A stretch of DNA of 54,446 nucleotides from an uncultured Pelagibacteraceae bacterium. GTDB taxonomy: Bacteria; Pseudomonadota; Alphaproteobacteria; Pelagibacterales; Pelagibacteraceae. Made by a program: the position numbers and the translations under genes. The notes below the pieces were generated by a model. It did not search any database and was not told where the DNA came from. It saw only the letters and a list, made by a program, of their open reading frames with translations. Below, piece after piece: positions 30,379 to 39,337 of the stretch (position 1 is the first letter of the stretch; each line of letters starts with the position of its first letter). The stretch is from the NCBI GenBank assembly GCA_902583645.1, contig CACHWQ010000009.1, forward strand, positions 1 through 54,446, written 5' to 3'.

Positions 30379-32823
30379 ATGAAAAAAGAACTTCCAAAAA
30401 GCACTAAAGTAGTTGTAATTGGAGGTGGAGTGATTGGTTGTTCATGTGCTTATCATCTTGCAAAATTTGGCTGGAAGGATGTTATTCTTTTAGAAAGAGA
30501 TAAACTTACATCAGGGACTACCTGGCATGCAGCTGGATTGGTTAGTCAATTAGGCCCATCTGCAACAATAACTAAAATTAGAAAATACTCTCTAGATTTA
30601 TACAAGCAACTTGAAAAAAAAGTAGGTCATTCAGCTGGGCTTCGTTTAAATGGTGCTATGTCTGTTGCTCAAGAAGAGGGTAGATGGCAGGAATTGAAAA
30701 GACAAGCAACTACTGCTCAACTTTACGATGTTGATGTACAAATTTTAAATAAAGATGAAATTAAAGAAAAAGTTCCTTTAATAAAAAATGATGATTTATT
30801 AGGTGGAATATTTATGCCTGGAGATGGTGCAGGAGATCCATCTGGAATTACCCACTTGCTTGCTAAAGCAGCAAAATTAGAAGGAGCAAAAATATTTGAA
30901 GATTCACCAGTGGAGGACATTTTGGTTAAAAACAAAAGGATAGAAGGAGTTATTGTAAATGGTAAAAAAATAGAGTGTGAATATATTGTTTTAGCAACTG
31001 GAATGTGGTCTAGACAGATTGGAGAGAAAATCGGCGTAAGTATTCCGCTATATCCAGCTGAGCATTTTTATGTCATCACTGAGCCAATAAATGAAATTCC
31101 AAAAACTTTACCAGTGATTAGAGACTTTGATAGCAGAACTTATTTTAAAGAGGATGCTGGTAAATTATTGTTAGGTATTTTTGAGGGCAAATCAATCCCA
31201 GCTTTTGGTGAAACAAATAAGGTTCCAGAAGATTTTTCTTTTGGAGAATTTCCTGAAAATTTAGAACATTTTGAGCCTTACTTAAACGCATGCATGAAAA
31301 GATTTCCAATTCTGGAAAAAACTGGAATTAGAAAATTCTTTGCAGGACCAGAGTCATTTACCCCTGATACAAATTCACTTTTAGGCGAAGTACCTGAAGT
31401 AAAAAATTTTTTTGTTTGTTGTGGATTAAATAGCATTGGTATAGCCAGTGCTGGCGGTGTAGGAAAAGTCACAGCTGAATGGATGATGAATGGACATATA
31501 AATGAAGATATATTTAATTATGATATAAAAAGATTTCAAAAATTTCATTCAGAAATTAAATTTATAAAAAATAGAATTACTGAAACATTAGGTGATTTAT
31601 ATGGTATGCATTGGCCTTACAAACAACATTCCACCTCACGAAATCAAAAACTTCTTCCATATCACAATGAGTTAAAAGATGCTGGAGCTTGCTTTGGTGC
31701 GACAGGAGGTTTTGAAAGACCTATGTGGTATTCTTTGAATGGTAAAGATCCAAAATATGATTACAGTTATAAGTATCAAAATTGGTATCCTTCAGCCAAA
31801 TACGAAACAATAAATGCAAGAAAAAATGTAGGCCTTTTTGATTTATCATCTTTTTCAAAATTTGATCTTAAAGGTGAAACTGTTCACAATGAATTACAAA
31901 AAATAAGTACTGCAAATGTTAAATGTATTCCAGGAAAAACAACGTATACTCAAATGCTAAATGAGGATGGTGGTATCGAAACCGATTTAAGTATTGTTTG
32001 TATTGATAAAAATTATTTTAGAGTTGTAAGTTCAGCCTCAACAAGAGAGCATGATAAAGTACATATCCAAAAATATTTATCCAACAAAGTACAATTTAAT
32101 GATGTTACCGAGGATATTTGTTGTTTTGGTTTATTTGGTCCAAAGAGTAGAGATATGATAGTAAAACTAAGTAAAGACGATTTTACTAATGAAAATTTTA
32201 AATTTGGTACTGCAAAATTAATTAAAATTGGAGAAATAGAGGTATGGGCACAAAGATTGTCTTATGTTGGTGAACTAGGTTACGAGCTTTATGTAAACAG
32301 CGTAGATGCAAAAAAATTATATAATACCATTGTTTCAAAAGGAAAAAATTTTAGTTTGTCTCACTGTGGAATGCATGCCATGGATATAATGAGAATGGAA
32401 AGTGGTTTTTTACATTGGGGACACGATATTTCTCCTGAGGAAAACCAATATCAGGCAGGATTAAGTTTTGCGATAAGCTATAAAAAAAATATAGACTTTA
32501 TAGGGAGGAAAGCTTTACTAAAATCAAAAGAAAAATCTCCATCTAAGCAGCTTATAATGTTAACATTGAAAGAGAATAAACCTGGAGAACCTCTTTTATT
32601 GCACGACGAGCCAATTTATTTAAATAATGAAATTATCGGAAGGACAACATCTGGTAATTATTCTTTCTGTTTTAATAAAAACTTAACATTTGGATATATA
32701 GACGGAAAAATCTCAATAAAAGACCTTGAAAATAAAGATATTTTCGTTGAAGTAGCCAAAAAAAAACACGCTGCTGAGTTACAGAAAAAAAGTTTGAACC
32801 AAAATAATTTTAAATCAATTTAA
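30379..32823 (+). CDS. Dimethylglycine/sarcosine dehydrogenase-like FAD and GcvT-domain protein
   Basis: An 814-residue two-domain protein. Residues 1-400 are a DAO-type FAD oxidoreductase: VVVIGGGVIGCSCAYHLAK, and TSGTTWHAAGLVSQL, where the His corresponds to the covalent FAD site of DMGDH. Residues about 430-800 are a GcvT-like folate-binding domain (NVGLFDLSSFSKFDLKG, GMHAMDIMRMESGFLHWGHD). Such enzymes demethylate methylamino acids and pass the carbon to tetrahydrofolate. The substrate here may be dimethylglycine or sarcosine, but its place in a taurine-type operon raises N-methyltaurine as an option. Confidence 0.87.
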   Translation: MKKELPKSTKVVVIGGGVIGCSCAYHLAKFGWKDVILLERDKLTSGTTWHAAGLVSQLGPSATITKIRKYSLDLYKQLEKKVGHSAGLRLNGAMSVAQEEGRWQELKRQATTAQLYDVDVQILNKDEIKEKVPLIKNDDLLGGIFMPGDGAGDPSGITHLLAKAAKLEGAKIFEDSPVEDILVKNKRIEGVIVNGKKIECEYIVLATGMWSRQIGEKIGVSIPLYPAEHFYVITEPINEIPKTLPVIRDFDSRTYFKEDAGKLLLGIFEGKSIPAFGETNKVPEDFSFGEFPENLEHFEPYLNACMKRFPILEKTGIRKFFAGPESFTPDTNSLLGEVPEVKNFFVCCGLNSIGIASAGGVGKVTAEWMMNGHINEDIFNYDIKRFQKFHSEIKFIKNRITETLGDLYGMHWPYKQHSTSRNQKLLPYHNELKDAGACFGATGGFERPMWYSLNGKDPKYDYSYKYQNWYPSAKYETINARKNVGLFDLSSFSKFDLKGETVHNELQKISTANVKCIPGKTTYTQMLNEDGGIETDLSIVCIDKNYFRVVSSASTREHDKVHIQKYLSNKVQFNDVTEDICCFGLFGPKSRDMIVKLSKDDFTNENFKFGTAKLIKIGEIEVWAQRLSYVGELGYELYVNSVDAKKLYNTIVSKGKNFSLSHCGMHAMDIMRMESGFLHWGHDISPEENQYQAGLSFAISYKKNIDFIGRKALLKSKEKSPSKQLIMLTLKENKPGEPLLLHDEPIYLNNEIIGRTTSGNYSFCFNKNLTFGYIDGKISIKDLENKDIFVEVAKKKHAAELQKKSLNQNNFKSI

Positions 32824-32857
32824 AAGCGAAACTCATTCAGAGCTTAAAATTTCGCTT
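32824..32857 (+). other. Stem-loop after the FAD/GcvT gene
   Basis: Perfect 8-bp arms AAGCGAAA (32824-32831) and TTTCGCTT (32850-32857) with an 18-base loop, directly after the stop of the preceding gene. No U-run follows, so it is not a standard terminator. It may protect the 3' end of the mRNA or mark a leader structure of the small gene that follows. Confidence 0.4.
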
Positions 32858-32918
32858 GAAACCTCAAATTGAACAACCTATAGATTGTAAAATTTTTGAA
32901 CTCATGCTTTATTTTAGC

Positions 32919-33143
32919 ATGTCTACAGAAAATTTGGCAAAAAAAAATAATCCTGAATTTATACTAGATACAGACTCTTTAGAAGATGAAACTTCAGCAA
33001 AAAATGCTAAATTAAAAGTAGATATTAATACTTTGATGGACAGAGTCAGAGAAGAGAAAAAAAAAGAAAAAAAAGAAAATCTTCTTTTTGTTGGTTTGAT
33101 TGCATCAGCTGTTTTGATTACAGGTGCAATTGCATCATTCTGA
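32919..33143 (+). CDS. Small tail-anchored membrane protein, unknown
   Basis: The frame extends back to a TTG at 32856, but the ATG at 32919 gives a more typical start (MSTENLAKKNNPEFILDTD). The resulting 74-residue protein has a polar, acidic then lysine-rich part (EEKKKEKKE) and one C-terminal helix (LLFVGLIASAVLITGAIASF). An ATG at 32904 is another option. No family recognised. It ends four bases from the convergent regulator gene. Confidence 0.55.
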   Translation: MSTENLAKKNNPEFILDTDSLEDETSAKNAKLKVDINTLMDRVREEKKKEKKENLLFVGLIASAVLITGAIASF

Positions 33144-33147
33144 AAAT

Positions 33148-34137
33148 TTAATTTTTATATATTCTTGCAGCGTTAAATAACTTGCAACTCATCTCAGAAA
33201 TTTTATTAACATTTTCTAATCTATATTTATCAATCTCTTTTACATTGCTAGAGTTAGATACAACGTATAAACCACTTTTATTTTTATCTATAAATTTATT
33301 TTTTACTAAAAAGTTTAGTTTTCTAATTACAGTTGGTCTTGGTATTCCTGTTAAATCCGAAATTGTCATTGCATTCAAACCCAATGTTTCAGTCAAAGAT
33401 AAAAGTTCACTTAGATAAGTATCTTTTGCTTTTTCAGGATATTTAGCAGATGTTTTAATTTTTTTAGTTAATGCTAAATTTTGATTATAAACAATCATTG
33501 CCCATATTTGAACTGTTTCATAATCTCTAAAAAACTTCTTTTTAAATTTAGTCAACATTTCAATTTGAAACTTTAAAAAATAATTCCAGCAATGCGTATA
33601 ATTGTTCTTTATTAATAATTCTAAATCTATTGAAGATATTTGTTGTTTTATAATATTTGATTTTTGTAAATGTTTAGAAATATTTGCTAGGAATTTAGAT
33701 ATCATATGTATGGATGTAGTAGGCTTTTGTAGATTATAAGCATTCCTATTTACTACGACAGCTTTTTTATTTTTTTTTATTATACCAATTTTTTCTAATT
33801 CCAAAATTTTTCTACGAGCAGTTTCTTTTGAAATTGAAAGCTCTTTAGCTATATTAACTATATTAAATTTTTTTAGTTCATATTGATTAACATTATAAAA
33901 TTGTTCAAAATCATATTTTATAAAATATTCTGCATAACTATCAAAAGTTTTACTTACTAAGCTCATCAAGATAAAATACTTATCTAAATCCTTAAAGGTT
34001 ATATAAGCATTGTTTAACCAAATTCTTTGGAGTTCAAAATAATCTGTAATTATTTCAATATAGTTTTTAGTCAGGGTATTATATACTTGTGATACCTCAA
34101 CTTCTGTTGAAAATTTTAATCTTATTTCCTTTGACAT
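33148..34137 (-). CDS. Transcriptional regulator with two winged-helix domains
   Basis: A 329-residue protein with two helix-turn-helix units of the same style. The first (about 92-123) reads FNIVNIAKELSISKETARRK followed by LELEKIGII. The second (about 255-290) reads LNAMTISDLTGIPRPTVIRK followed by LNFLVKNKFI. Both match the ArsR/Crp-like pattern that places the recognition helix before a basic wing. The regions before each domain are helical and may dimerise or bind a ligand. No family name can be given. It is divergent from the second BASS gene (56 bp gap), the most likely target. Confidence 0.7.
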   Translation of the reverse strand: MSKEIRLKFSTEVEVSQVYNTLTKNYIEIITDYFELQRIWLNNAYITFKDLDKYFILMSLVSKTFDSYAEYFIKYDFEQFYNVNQYELKKFNIVNIAKELSISKETARRKILELEKIGIIKKNKKAVVVNRNAYNLQKPTTSIHMISKFLANISKHLQKSNIIKQQISSIDLELLIKNNYTHCWNYFLKFQIEMLTKFKKKFFRDYETVQIWAMIVYNQNLALTKKIKTSAKYPEKAKDTYLSELLSLTETLGLNAMTISDLTGIPRPTVIRKLNFLVKNKFIDKNKSGLYVVSNSSNVKEIDKYRLENVNKISEMSCKLFNAARIYKN

Positions 34138-34193
34138 TTTATTTATATAAATATTTAACTTAGTAATAAAAATAAATTATGTAAATTAATTTT

Positions 34194-35036
34194 ATGGAAT
34201 TTGTCAAATTAGTAGGACCTTTTGGCGTTTTTTTTATTATGTTTGCATTAGGTCTAAACTTAAGCATTAAAAGATTTTTAAGAGTATTCAGTAGACCTAA
34301 AAATTTTATAGTCGGAATACTATGTCAAACACTTGTTCTCCCAATTATTGGTTTAATAGTTATTAGTTATTTGCAAATGGATAAAGAATTTCAAATTGGA
34401 GTATTTCTATTATTAATAATGCCATCTGCTGCAATGTCAAATTATGCAACAAAAATCGCGGATGGAAATGTTCCTTTATCAATTTGTTTAACATCAGTAT
34501 GCGCATTAGTTTCATTTATAACTGTTCCTTTATATTTAAATTTTTTTTCGATTTTTTTATATGACGAGAGTTTTAATTTAAAATTATTTACTTTTTCACT
34601 TAAAACATTTTTATTTATAACTTTACCTGTATTTATTGGAATTTTTATTAGAGAAAAATTTTCAAAATTTGTAAAAAAATATGTTTTCACACTTGATAGA
34701 ATAGCTTTTGTACTTTTTTTAATAATTGTTTTCATAGCAATTTATACAGAGAAAAATAATTTAATCAGTTATTTTGATGATGTTGGGGTGGTAATGAGTT
34801 TAATTTTAGTTTTAGTGTTCACATCATCTTTTATTATTACACAGATATTTATTGATGATATACAGACAAAAAGAGCAATCAGAATAGAAGCAATATTGCA
34901 AAATGGAGCAATGGGTTTTGTTGTTGGTGCTTTAATTTTTACAGAAATTCAATATCTTGTTCCGATAACAATTTATGCGCTTTTACAATACTGTTTTCTT
35001 TTATTTTATTTGGGAAATATGAAATTAAAAAAATAA
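34194..35036 (+). CDS. Bile acid:sodium symporter family protein, diverged paralogue
   Basis: A 280-residue membrane protein with the BASS layout, similar in order to the protein at 15539 (IMFALGLNLSIKRF; CQTLVLPIIGL; LPVFIGIFIREKFSK). The sodium-site motif that reads APGGVTSN in the other copy is MPSAAMSN here, and the ECGLQNGT region reads EAILQNGA. Substrate or ion coupling may therefore differ. It is divergent from the tandem-winged-helix regulator and lies 11 bp before a FkbM methyltransferase gene. Confidence 0.78.
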   Translation: MEFVKLVGPFGVFFIMFALGLNLSIKRFLRVFSRPKNFIVGILCQTLVLPIIGLIVISYLQMDKEFQIGVFLLLIMPSAAMSNYATKIADGNVPLSICLTSVCALVSFITVPLYLNFFSIFLYDESFNLKLFTFSLKTFLFITLPVFIGIFIREKFSKFVKKYVFTLDRIAFVLFLIIVFIAIYTEKNNLISYFDDVGVVMSLILVLVFTSSFIITQIFIDDIQTKRAIRIEAILQNGAMGFVVGALIFTEIQYLVPITIYALLQYCFLLFYLGNMKLKK

Positions 35037-35047
35037 TTCAATTATCA

Positions 35048-35740
35048 ATGATTAAATTATTTTACAAACCCTACCTATACTACAACTTATTTATTCGTCA
35101 TAAAATTATTAAAAAAAGAAAAACATACTCTCAATTCCAAGAAGATTTATTTATATCTAATTATTTTAAAAATAACTTTAATGGATTTTATGTTGATGTA
35201 GGATGCTATCACCCTTTAAAGTATAGTAATACGGCATTGATGCATAACCGAGGATGGAAAGGTTTAAATATTGATATAAATCAAACGTCAATAGATTTAT
35301 TTAATATTGCAAGACCTAAAGATTTAAATATTTGTGCAGCTCTATCAAATACTAATGAAACATCAGAGTTTTATTTTGACCACAAAATGAGTCCTGTAAA
35401 TACGTTAAATAAGGAATTCTCAGATTATTGTTCGAAAAAAATATCTTTTAATAAATTTTCAAAAATAAAAATACAAAAATATAAATTTGATAAACTTGTT
35501 GAACAATATAATTTAACTTTACCTACTATTGATTTTGTTAATATCGATGTTGAGGCTCATGATTTAGAAGTTTTAGAGGGATTTAATCTTTTAAAATATA
35601 AGCCTAAATTAATTTGTATTGAACTGTATAATTCAAAGTTAGAATTAATAGAACAAACCTTTAGCAATTTTTTGACAAAACTGAGATATAAATTAATAAA
35701 AAAAATTGGTCCCAATGGTTTTTTTCAATATAATGATTGA
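35048..35740 (+). CDS. FkbM family methyltransferase
   Basis: A 230-residue SAM-dependent methyltransferase: YSQFQEDLFISNYF, the SAM motif FYVDVGCYHPLKYSNT, GWKGLNIDINQTSIDLF, and DFVNIDVEAHDLEVLEGF near the C-terminus. FkbM proteins methylate hydroxyls, often on surface polysaccharide sugars. It is followed 12 bp later by a TylF-type methyltransferase, which supports a glycan-modification role. Acceptor unknown. Confidence 0.85.
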   Translation: MIKLFYKPYLYYNLFIRHKIIKKRKTYSQFQEDLFISNYFKNNFNGFYVDVGCYHPLKYSNTALMHNRGWKGLNIDINQTSIDLFNIARPKDLNICAALSNTNETSEFYFDHKMSPVNTLNKEFSDYCSKKISFNKFSKIKIQKYKFDKLVEQYNLTLPTIDFVNIDVEAHDLEVLEGFNLLKYKPKLICIELYNSKLELIEQTFSNFLTKLRYKLIKKIGPNGFFQYND

Positions 35741-35752
35741 TATATTCGTTTT

Positions 35753-36538
35753 ATGCCAAACAGTAAAAGCTCACATAAAAAATATTTTAAACAAATTATA
35801 AAATCAATTTTTAACTTATTTGGATACGAAATTCATAAAAAAAATAATTTTATGAATAGATTCAGTGATTACATTGTTGAAGCATCAGATTATGAGTTAA
35901 AAAATTTAGAAAAATTCGAAAGATTGTGCTTAGCTTCCAAAACTAATCTTTGGTCTATAAAACAAAGTTTACACCATATAAAAAATAAAAGTATTCCTGG
36001 AGAAGTAGTCGAATGTGGAATTTATAATGGTTTTACTATTGCCTTTATTAATCAAATATCTGAGCAAATTGGTTTAAATAAGTCAATTTGGGGATACGAC
36101 ACTTTTGAGGAAGGTTTTTTAAAGGATACAGTTTCTGAAAATGATAATTTTAACATTAAGAAAAAAAAATTTGACGTTACTAATGATAAAACTGATTACT
36201 ACACAAAAGAACAAGTAATAAAAAATATAAACAAACATACTAATTTTAATAATGAGCGTATAAAATTAATAAAAGGAAATATAATTGAAACTCTAAAAAA
36301 AGAAGAAAATACTCCCAATAAGATTTCTTTTTTAAGGATGGATACTGATATCTATCAAACTACAAAAAAACAGCTTGAGATACTTTATCCTAGATTATCA
36401 GTTGGTGGGGTTCTCCACATAGATGACTACGGTTGGATGAGCGGTGTAAAAGATGCGGTAGATGAATATTTTAAGGATAAAAAAATATGGTTACATCGTG
36501 TAGATTTGACTTGCAGATATTTAATTAAAGAAGATTAA
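35753..36538 (+). CDS. TylF/MycF-type macrocin O-methyltransferase family protein
   Basis: A 261-residue methyltransferase: PGEVVECGIYNGFTIAFINQ, WGYDTFEEGF, the metal-site segment ISFLRMDTDIYQTTKKQLEI and VGGVLHIDDYGWMSGVKDAV. TylF-type enzymes methylate sugar hydroxyls and need a divalent metal held by the D-D pair. It lies between the FkbM gene and tRNA-Met, in a surface-glycan region. Specificity unknown. Confidence 0.86.
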   Translation: MPNSKSSHKKYFKQIIKSIFNLFGYEIHKKNNFMNRFSDYIVEASDYELKNLEKFERLCLASKTNLWSIKQSLHHIKNKSIPGEVVECGIYNGFTIAFINQISEQIGLNKSIWGYDTFEEGFLKDTVSENDNFNIKKKKFDVTNDKTDYYTKEQVIKNINKHTNFNNERIKLIKGNIIETLKKEENTPNKISFLRMDTDIYQTTKKQLEILYPRLSVGGVLHIDDYGWMSGVKDAVDEYFKDKKIWLHRVDLTCRYLIKED

Positions 36539-36566
36539 TTAAAAAATGATTTTAAGGAAAACTTGT

Positions 36567-36594
36567 TTGAAACAAAAAAAATAAGTAGTATATC
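36567..36594 (+). promoter_or_regulatory. Candidate promoter for tRNA-Met
   Basis: TTGAAA (36567-36572) and a weak TATATC -10 (36589-36594) with a 16-bp spacer, ending 14 bases before the tRNA. The match is modest. Confidence 0.35.
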
Positions 36595-36608
36595 AACTTA
36601 AATTTAAT

Positions 36609-36685
36609 GGCGGGGTAGCTCAGTTGGTTAGAGCGCGGGACTCATAAGCCCGAGGTCAGTGGTTCGATCCCACTTCCCGCTACCA
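36609..36685 (+). tRNA. tRNA-Met (anticodon CAU)
   Basis: A 77-base cloverleaf with an encoded CCA: acceptor 5' GGCGGGG, U8-A9, D arm GCUC with GAGC, anticodon loop CUCAUAA (CAU at 36643-36645), and T arm with GGUUCGAUCC. It is not the initiator, because the three consecutive G-C pairs of the anticodon stem are absent. The A31-G39 position is a mismatch where most bacteria have A-U, and G1-U72 and G7-U66 are wobble pairs. CAU could also read AUA if modified by TilS, but the overall sequence is Met-type. Confidence 0.96.
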
Positions 36686-36696
36686 TAATAAGTTTT

Positions 36697-37392
36697 ATGA
36701 AACTTAATAAACTGAAACTTTCAACTTATAGAGATATAAAGAATTACTATGACTCAAATAAAATTAAAAATGTTATTTTATTTTCTCAAGCAAGATCAGG
36801 ATCTACTTTTGTAACTAATTTTCTATCGAATTACTTAAACTTTGAAAAAAAAAATATTTTTCCAGAAAATTATTTTATAAATCGACATTTTAGTTATTTA
36901 AATGAATTTGTAAAAAGACATGATAATTTTTTTATTAATATCAATACTTTTGTATATCGTAGAATTGACATAAAAAAAGAAAATACACTATTTGTTTACT
37001 TATACAGAGATACAAATGAAATTTTAGGATCATACGAAAAGGCAAAAAAAAACAATTACTATCTTGGTTGGGAAGAATACTACAGTAGATACAAAGAATT
37101 ATATCCAGATATAGATAAATCTGTTTCAATACCTGAATTTAATCACCTAGTTTGGCAAAAACAAATCAATACATTTAATCATGCAATCACTTTATCTTTT
37201 GAAAGTTTTAAAGATGTTTCAAATTTTATGAAAAATAGATCTGGTATCAAAAAGATTAAACAGATTAACGCAAGTGGCAAAGAATATATTCCTGATATGA
37301 AAAATAAGATTAATTTTTCTTTAATAATAAAACTGTATTTATTTCTGTTAAAAAAAAAGGACAGTAAAAAAAATTCAGTAAAAAATTATTAA
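36697..37392 (+). CDS. Sulfotransferase-like protein
   Basis: A 231-residue protein. A PAPS-binding-like P-loop is visible at VILFSQARSGSTFVTNFLSN (residues about 26-45), and YLYRDTNEILGSYEKA fits the 3'-phosphate-binding strand-helix (the usual R-D/N-P motif). The C-terminus is lysine-rich. These are features of the sulfotransferase superfamily, which transfers sulfate to sugars or lipids. It is shorter than most members. It starts 11 bp after the tRNA and is convergent with rmlA, so decoration of a surface glycan is likely. Confidence 0.68.
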   Translation: MKLNKLKLSTYRDIKNYYDSNKIKNVILFSQARSGSTFVTNFLSNYLNFEKKNIFPENYFINRHFSYLNEFVKRHDNFFININTFVYRRIDIKKENTLFVYLYRDTNEILGSYEKAKKNNYYLGWEEYYSRYKELYPDIDKSVSIPEFNHLVWQKQINTFNHAITLSFESFKDVSNFMKNRSGIKKIKQINASGKEYIPDMKNKINFSLIIKLYLFLLKKKDSKKNSVKNY

Positions 37393-37403
37393 AAAAATTA
37401 TAT

Positions 37404-38267
37404 TCAAAGCATTTTTAGATAATTTGAATATTCGCATTTACCATAAAATTTTATAGCATTCGTTATCTGGGATTTATTTATCCACTTATTATTTAATGCA
37501 ATTTCCTCTAAGCATGCAATTTTAAAACCTTGCCTATTCTCAATTGCTGAAACAAATGCACTTGTTTTATAATAATCCTCAATCGAGCCAGAATCTAGCC
37601 ACGCACCACCTCTGCCAATTAAATCAGCACTTAATTTATTTTTTTTTTTATATCTGTTGATTAAATCTACAATTTCCAATTCATTTCTTTTTGAAGGTTT
37701 TAATTGTTTTGCAAATTTGACAACATTATTATCAAAGAAATACAACCCTGTAATAGCAAGATTCGAAATAAATTTCTTTGGTTTTTCTTTTATTCTTATA
37801 ACTTTATTTCTACTGTCTACTTTTGCTACCCCATAAAGCTCAGGTTTCTTTACTTTATGAAGAATAATTTTTGCTCCATTTTTTAATTTAACAGAATTTA
37901 AAAGTTGGCTTGTTAAGTTTTGCCCATAAAAAAAATTATCTCCTAGTATAAGTGCAACGTTATCTTTTCCTATAAACTTTTCACCTAATATAAATGCATC
38001 AGGAAGGCCTTTTGGAGAATTTTGTTCTTTATATGTAATATTTACCCCAAGATTATTTCCATTAGGAATTAATTTTTTGTATTGATTGAGTTGACCTTTG
38101 TTAACAATTATTAATATATCCTTAATCTTTGCTAACATTAATATTGAAAGAGGATAAAAAATAAGGGGTTTATCATATATTGGAAGAAGTTGCTTATTCA
38201 CAGCTTTTGTTAAGGGGCTCATTCGAGTTCCCATTCCTCCAGATAAAATAATACCCTTTTTAATCAT
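37404..38267 (-). CDS. rmlA: Glucose-1-phosphate thymidylyltransferase
   Basis: A 287-residue nucleotidyltransferase: GIILSGGMGTRMSPLTKAVN (the G-x-G-T-R loop), KQLLPIYDKPLIFYPL, LGDNFFYGQN, and GGAWLDSGSIEDYYKTS. The length and motifs are those of RmlA/RfbA, first step to dTDP-L-rhamnose or other dTDP sugars. Its start overlaps the rmlB stop by 4 bp. rmlC and rmlD are not in the window, so the final sugar might be rhamnose or another 6-deoxy sugar. Confidence 0.93.
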   Translation of the reverse strand: MIKKGIILSGGMGTRMSPLTKAVNKQLLPIYDKPLIFYPLSILMLAKIKDILIIVNKGQLNQYKKLIPNGNNLGVNITYKEQNSPKGLPDAFILGEKFIGKDNVALILGDNFFYGQNLTSQLLNSVKLKNGAKIILHKVKKPELYGVAKVDSRNKVIRIKEKPKKFISNLAITGLYFFDNNVVKFAKQLKPSKRNELEIVDLINRYKKKNKLSADLIGRGGAWLDSGSIEDYYKTSAFVSAIENRQGFKIACLEEIALNNKWINKSQITNAIKFYGKCEYSNYLKML

Positions 38268-39289
38268 TTAACTTTGTTACCTAAACGTGCAGTTATATCT
38301 TTTTTTTTTAGAGATAAATAATATTTTGGATTATTTAAATACCAATCAAAAGTTTTCCGCAATCCCTTTGTAATATTTGTTTTTGGCTTCCATTTAAGTT
38401 TATTAATTAATTTACTACTATTTAGCGCATACCTCATATCGTGACCGGGTCGGTCTTTTACGTATCTTATTTTTACATTTTTTCCAATAGAGAATTTCAT
38501 TTTTGCAATTTTAATTAAAGTTTTAGAAATTTGTATATTATTAAGATTTATATTTGATCCTATATTATAAAAATTTCCAACTTTCCCTTTTTCAAAAATT
38601 TTTACTAGAGCTTGACAGTGATCATCAACATAAATCCACTCTCTCGAGTTCAATCCTTTGCCATAAATTGGTAAATTTTGATTATTTATAATATTATAAA
38701 CTAATTTAGGAATTAGTTTCTCTGGATGTTGTCTGGGACCATAATTATTTGAGCAATTAGTAACTATTGCGGGAATTTTAAAAGTTCTAATATAAGAATA
38801 AACTAAATGATCCGAAGCAGCTTTTGATGCTGCGTATGGTGAGCTCGGTTTGTATCGATCATCTTCTTTAGATCTGCCAGTTAAAACATCTCCATACACT
38901 TCATCTGTCGAAATATGAATTAATAAAGATTTTTTATTTTTTTTAATAAATTTTTTGAATGATTGTAATAATTTAAAAGTACCCAAAATATTACTCTTGA
39001 TAAAATTTTCTGGTTCATCTATTGACCTGTCGACATGAGTTTCTGCTGCAAGATTAAAAACAACATTTGGCTTATACTTTTCTAATATTTTAAGAATTCT
39101 TTTTTCATTATTAATATCAACTTTTAAAAATTTATAATTTTTATTTTTAGAGAATGTTTTAACATTATAGAAATTGGAGGAATATGTAGCTTTATCAATA
39201 TTAATAACAAAATATTTTTTTTTAAGAAGAATTTTAATCAAATTACTCCCAATAAAGCCTAAACCACCAGTAACTATAACTCTTTTCAT
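38264..39289 (-). CDS. rmlB: dTDP-glucose 4,6-dehydratase
   Basis: A 341-residue extended SDR: NAD motif VTGGLGFIGSNL, FNLAAETHVDRSID, STDEVYGD, active-site SPYAASKAASDHL (Y-x-x-x-K), and NCSNNYGPRQHPEKLIP. It makes dTDP-4-keto-6-deoxyglucose from dTDP-glucose. Translationally coupled to rmlA (4-bp overlap), and divergent from a GT2 gene. The C-terminus ends in a lysine-rich tail. Confidence 0.94.
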   Translation of the reverse strand: MKRVIVTGGLGFIGSNLIKILLKKKYFVINIDKATYSSNFYNVKTFSKNKNYKFLKVDINNEKRILKILEKYKPNVVFNLAAETHVDRSIDEPENFIKSNILGTFKLLQSFKKFIKKNKKSLLIHISTDEVYGDVLTGRSKEDDRYKPSSPYAASKAASDHLVYSYIRTFKIPAIVTNCSNNYGPRQHPEKLIPKLVYNIINNQNLPIYGKGLNSREWIYVDDHCQALVKIFEKGKVGNFYNIGSNINLNNIQISKTLIKIAKMKFSIGKNVKIRYVKDRPGHDMRYALNSSKLINKLKWKPKTNITKGLRKTFDWYLNNPKYYLSLKKKDITARLGNKVK

Positions 39290-39337
39290 AATTTTTTTTA
39301 CAATAATTATCTATTTAAGTATACTTTTTTAATTTCA

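Noticed and set aside
32824-32857. Riboswitch or true terminator after the FAD/GcvT gene
   Set aside because: The 8-bp stem has a long loop, no U-run and no match to riboswitch consensus that I could recognise; kept only as a stem-loop.
32856-32918. TTG start of the small membrane protein
   Set aside because: The extra 21 residues have no ribosome site and overlap the stem-loop; the ATG at 32919 is more natural.
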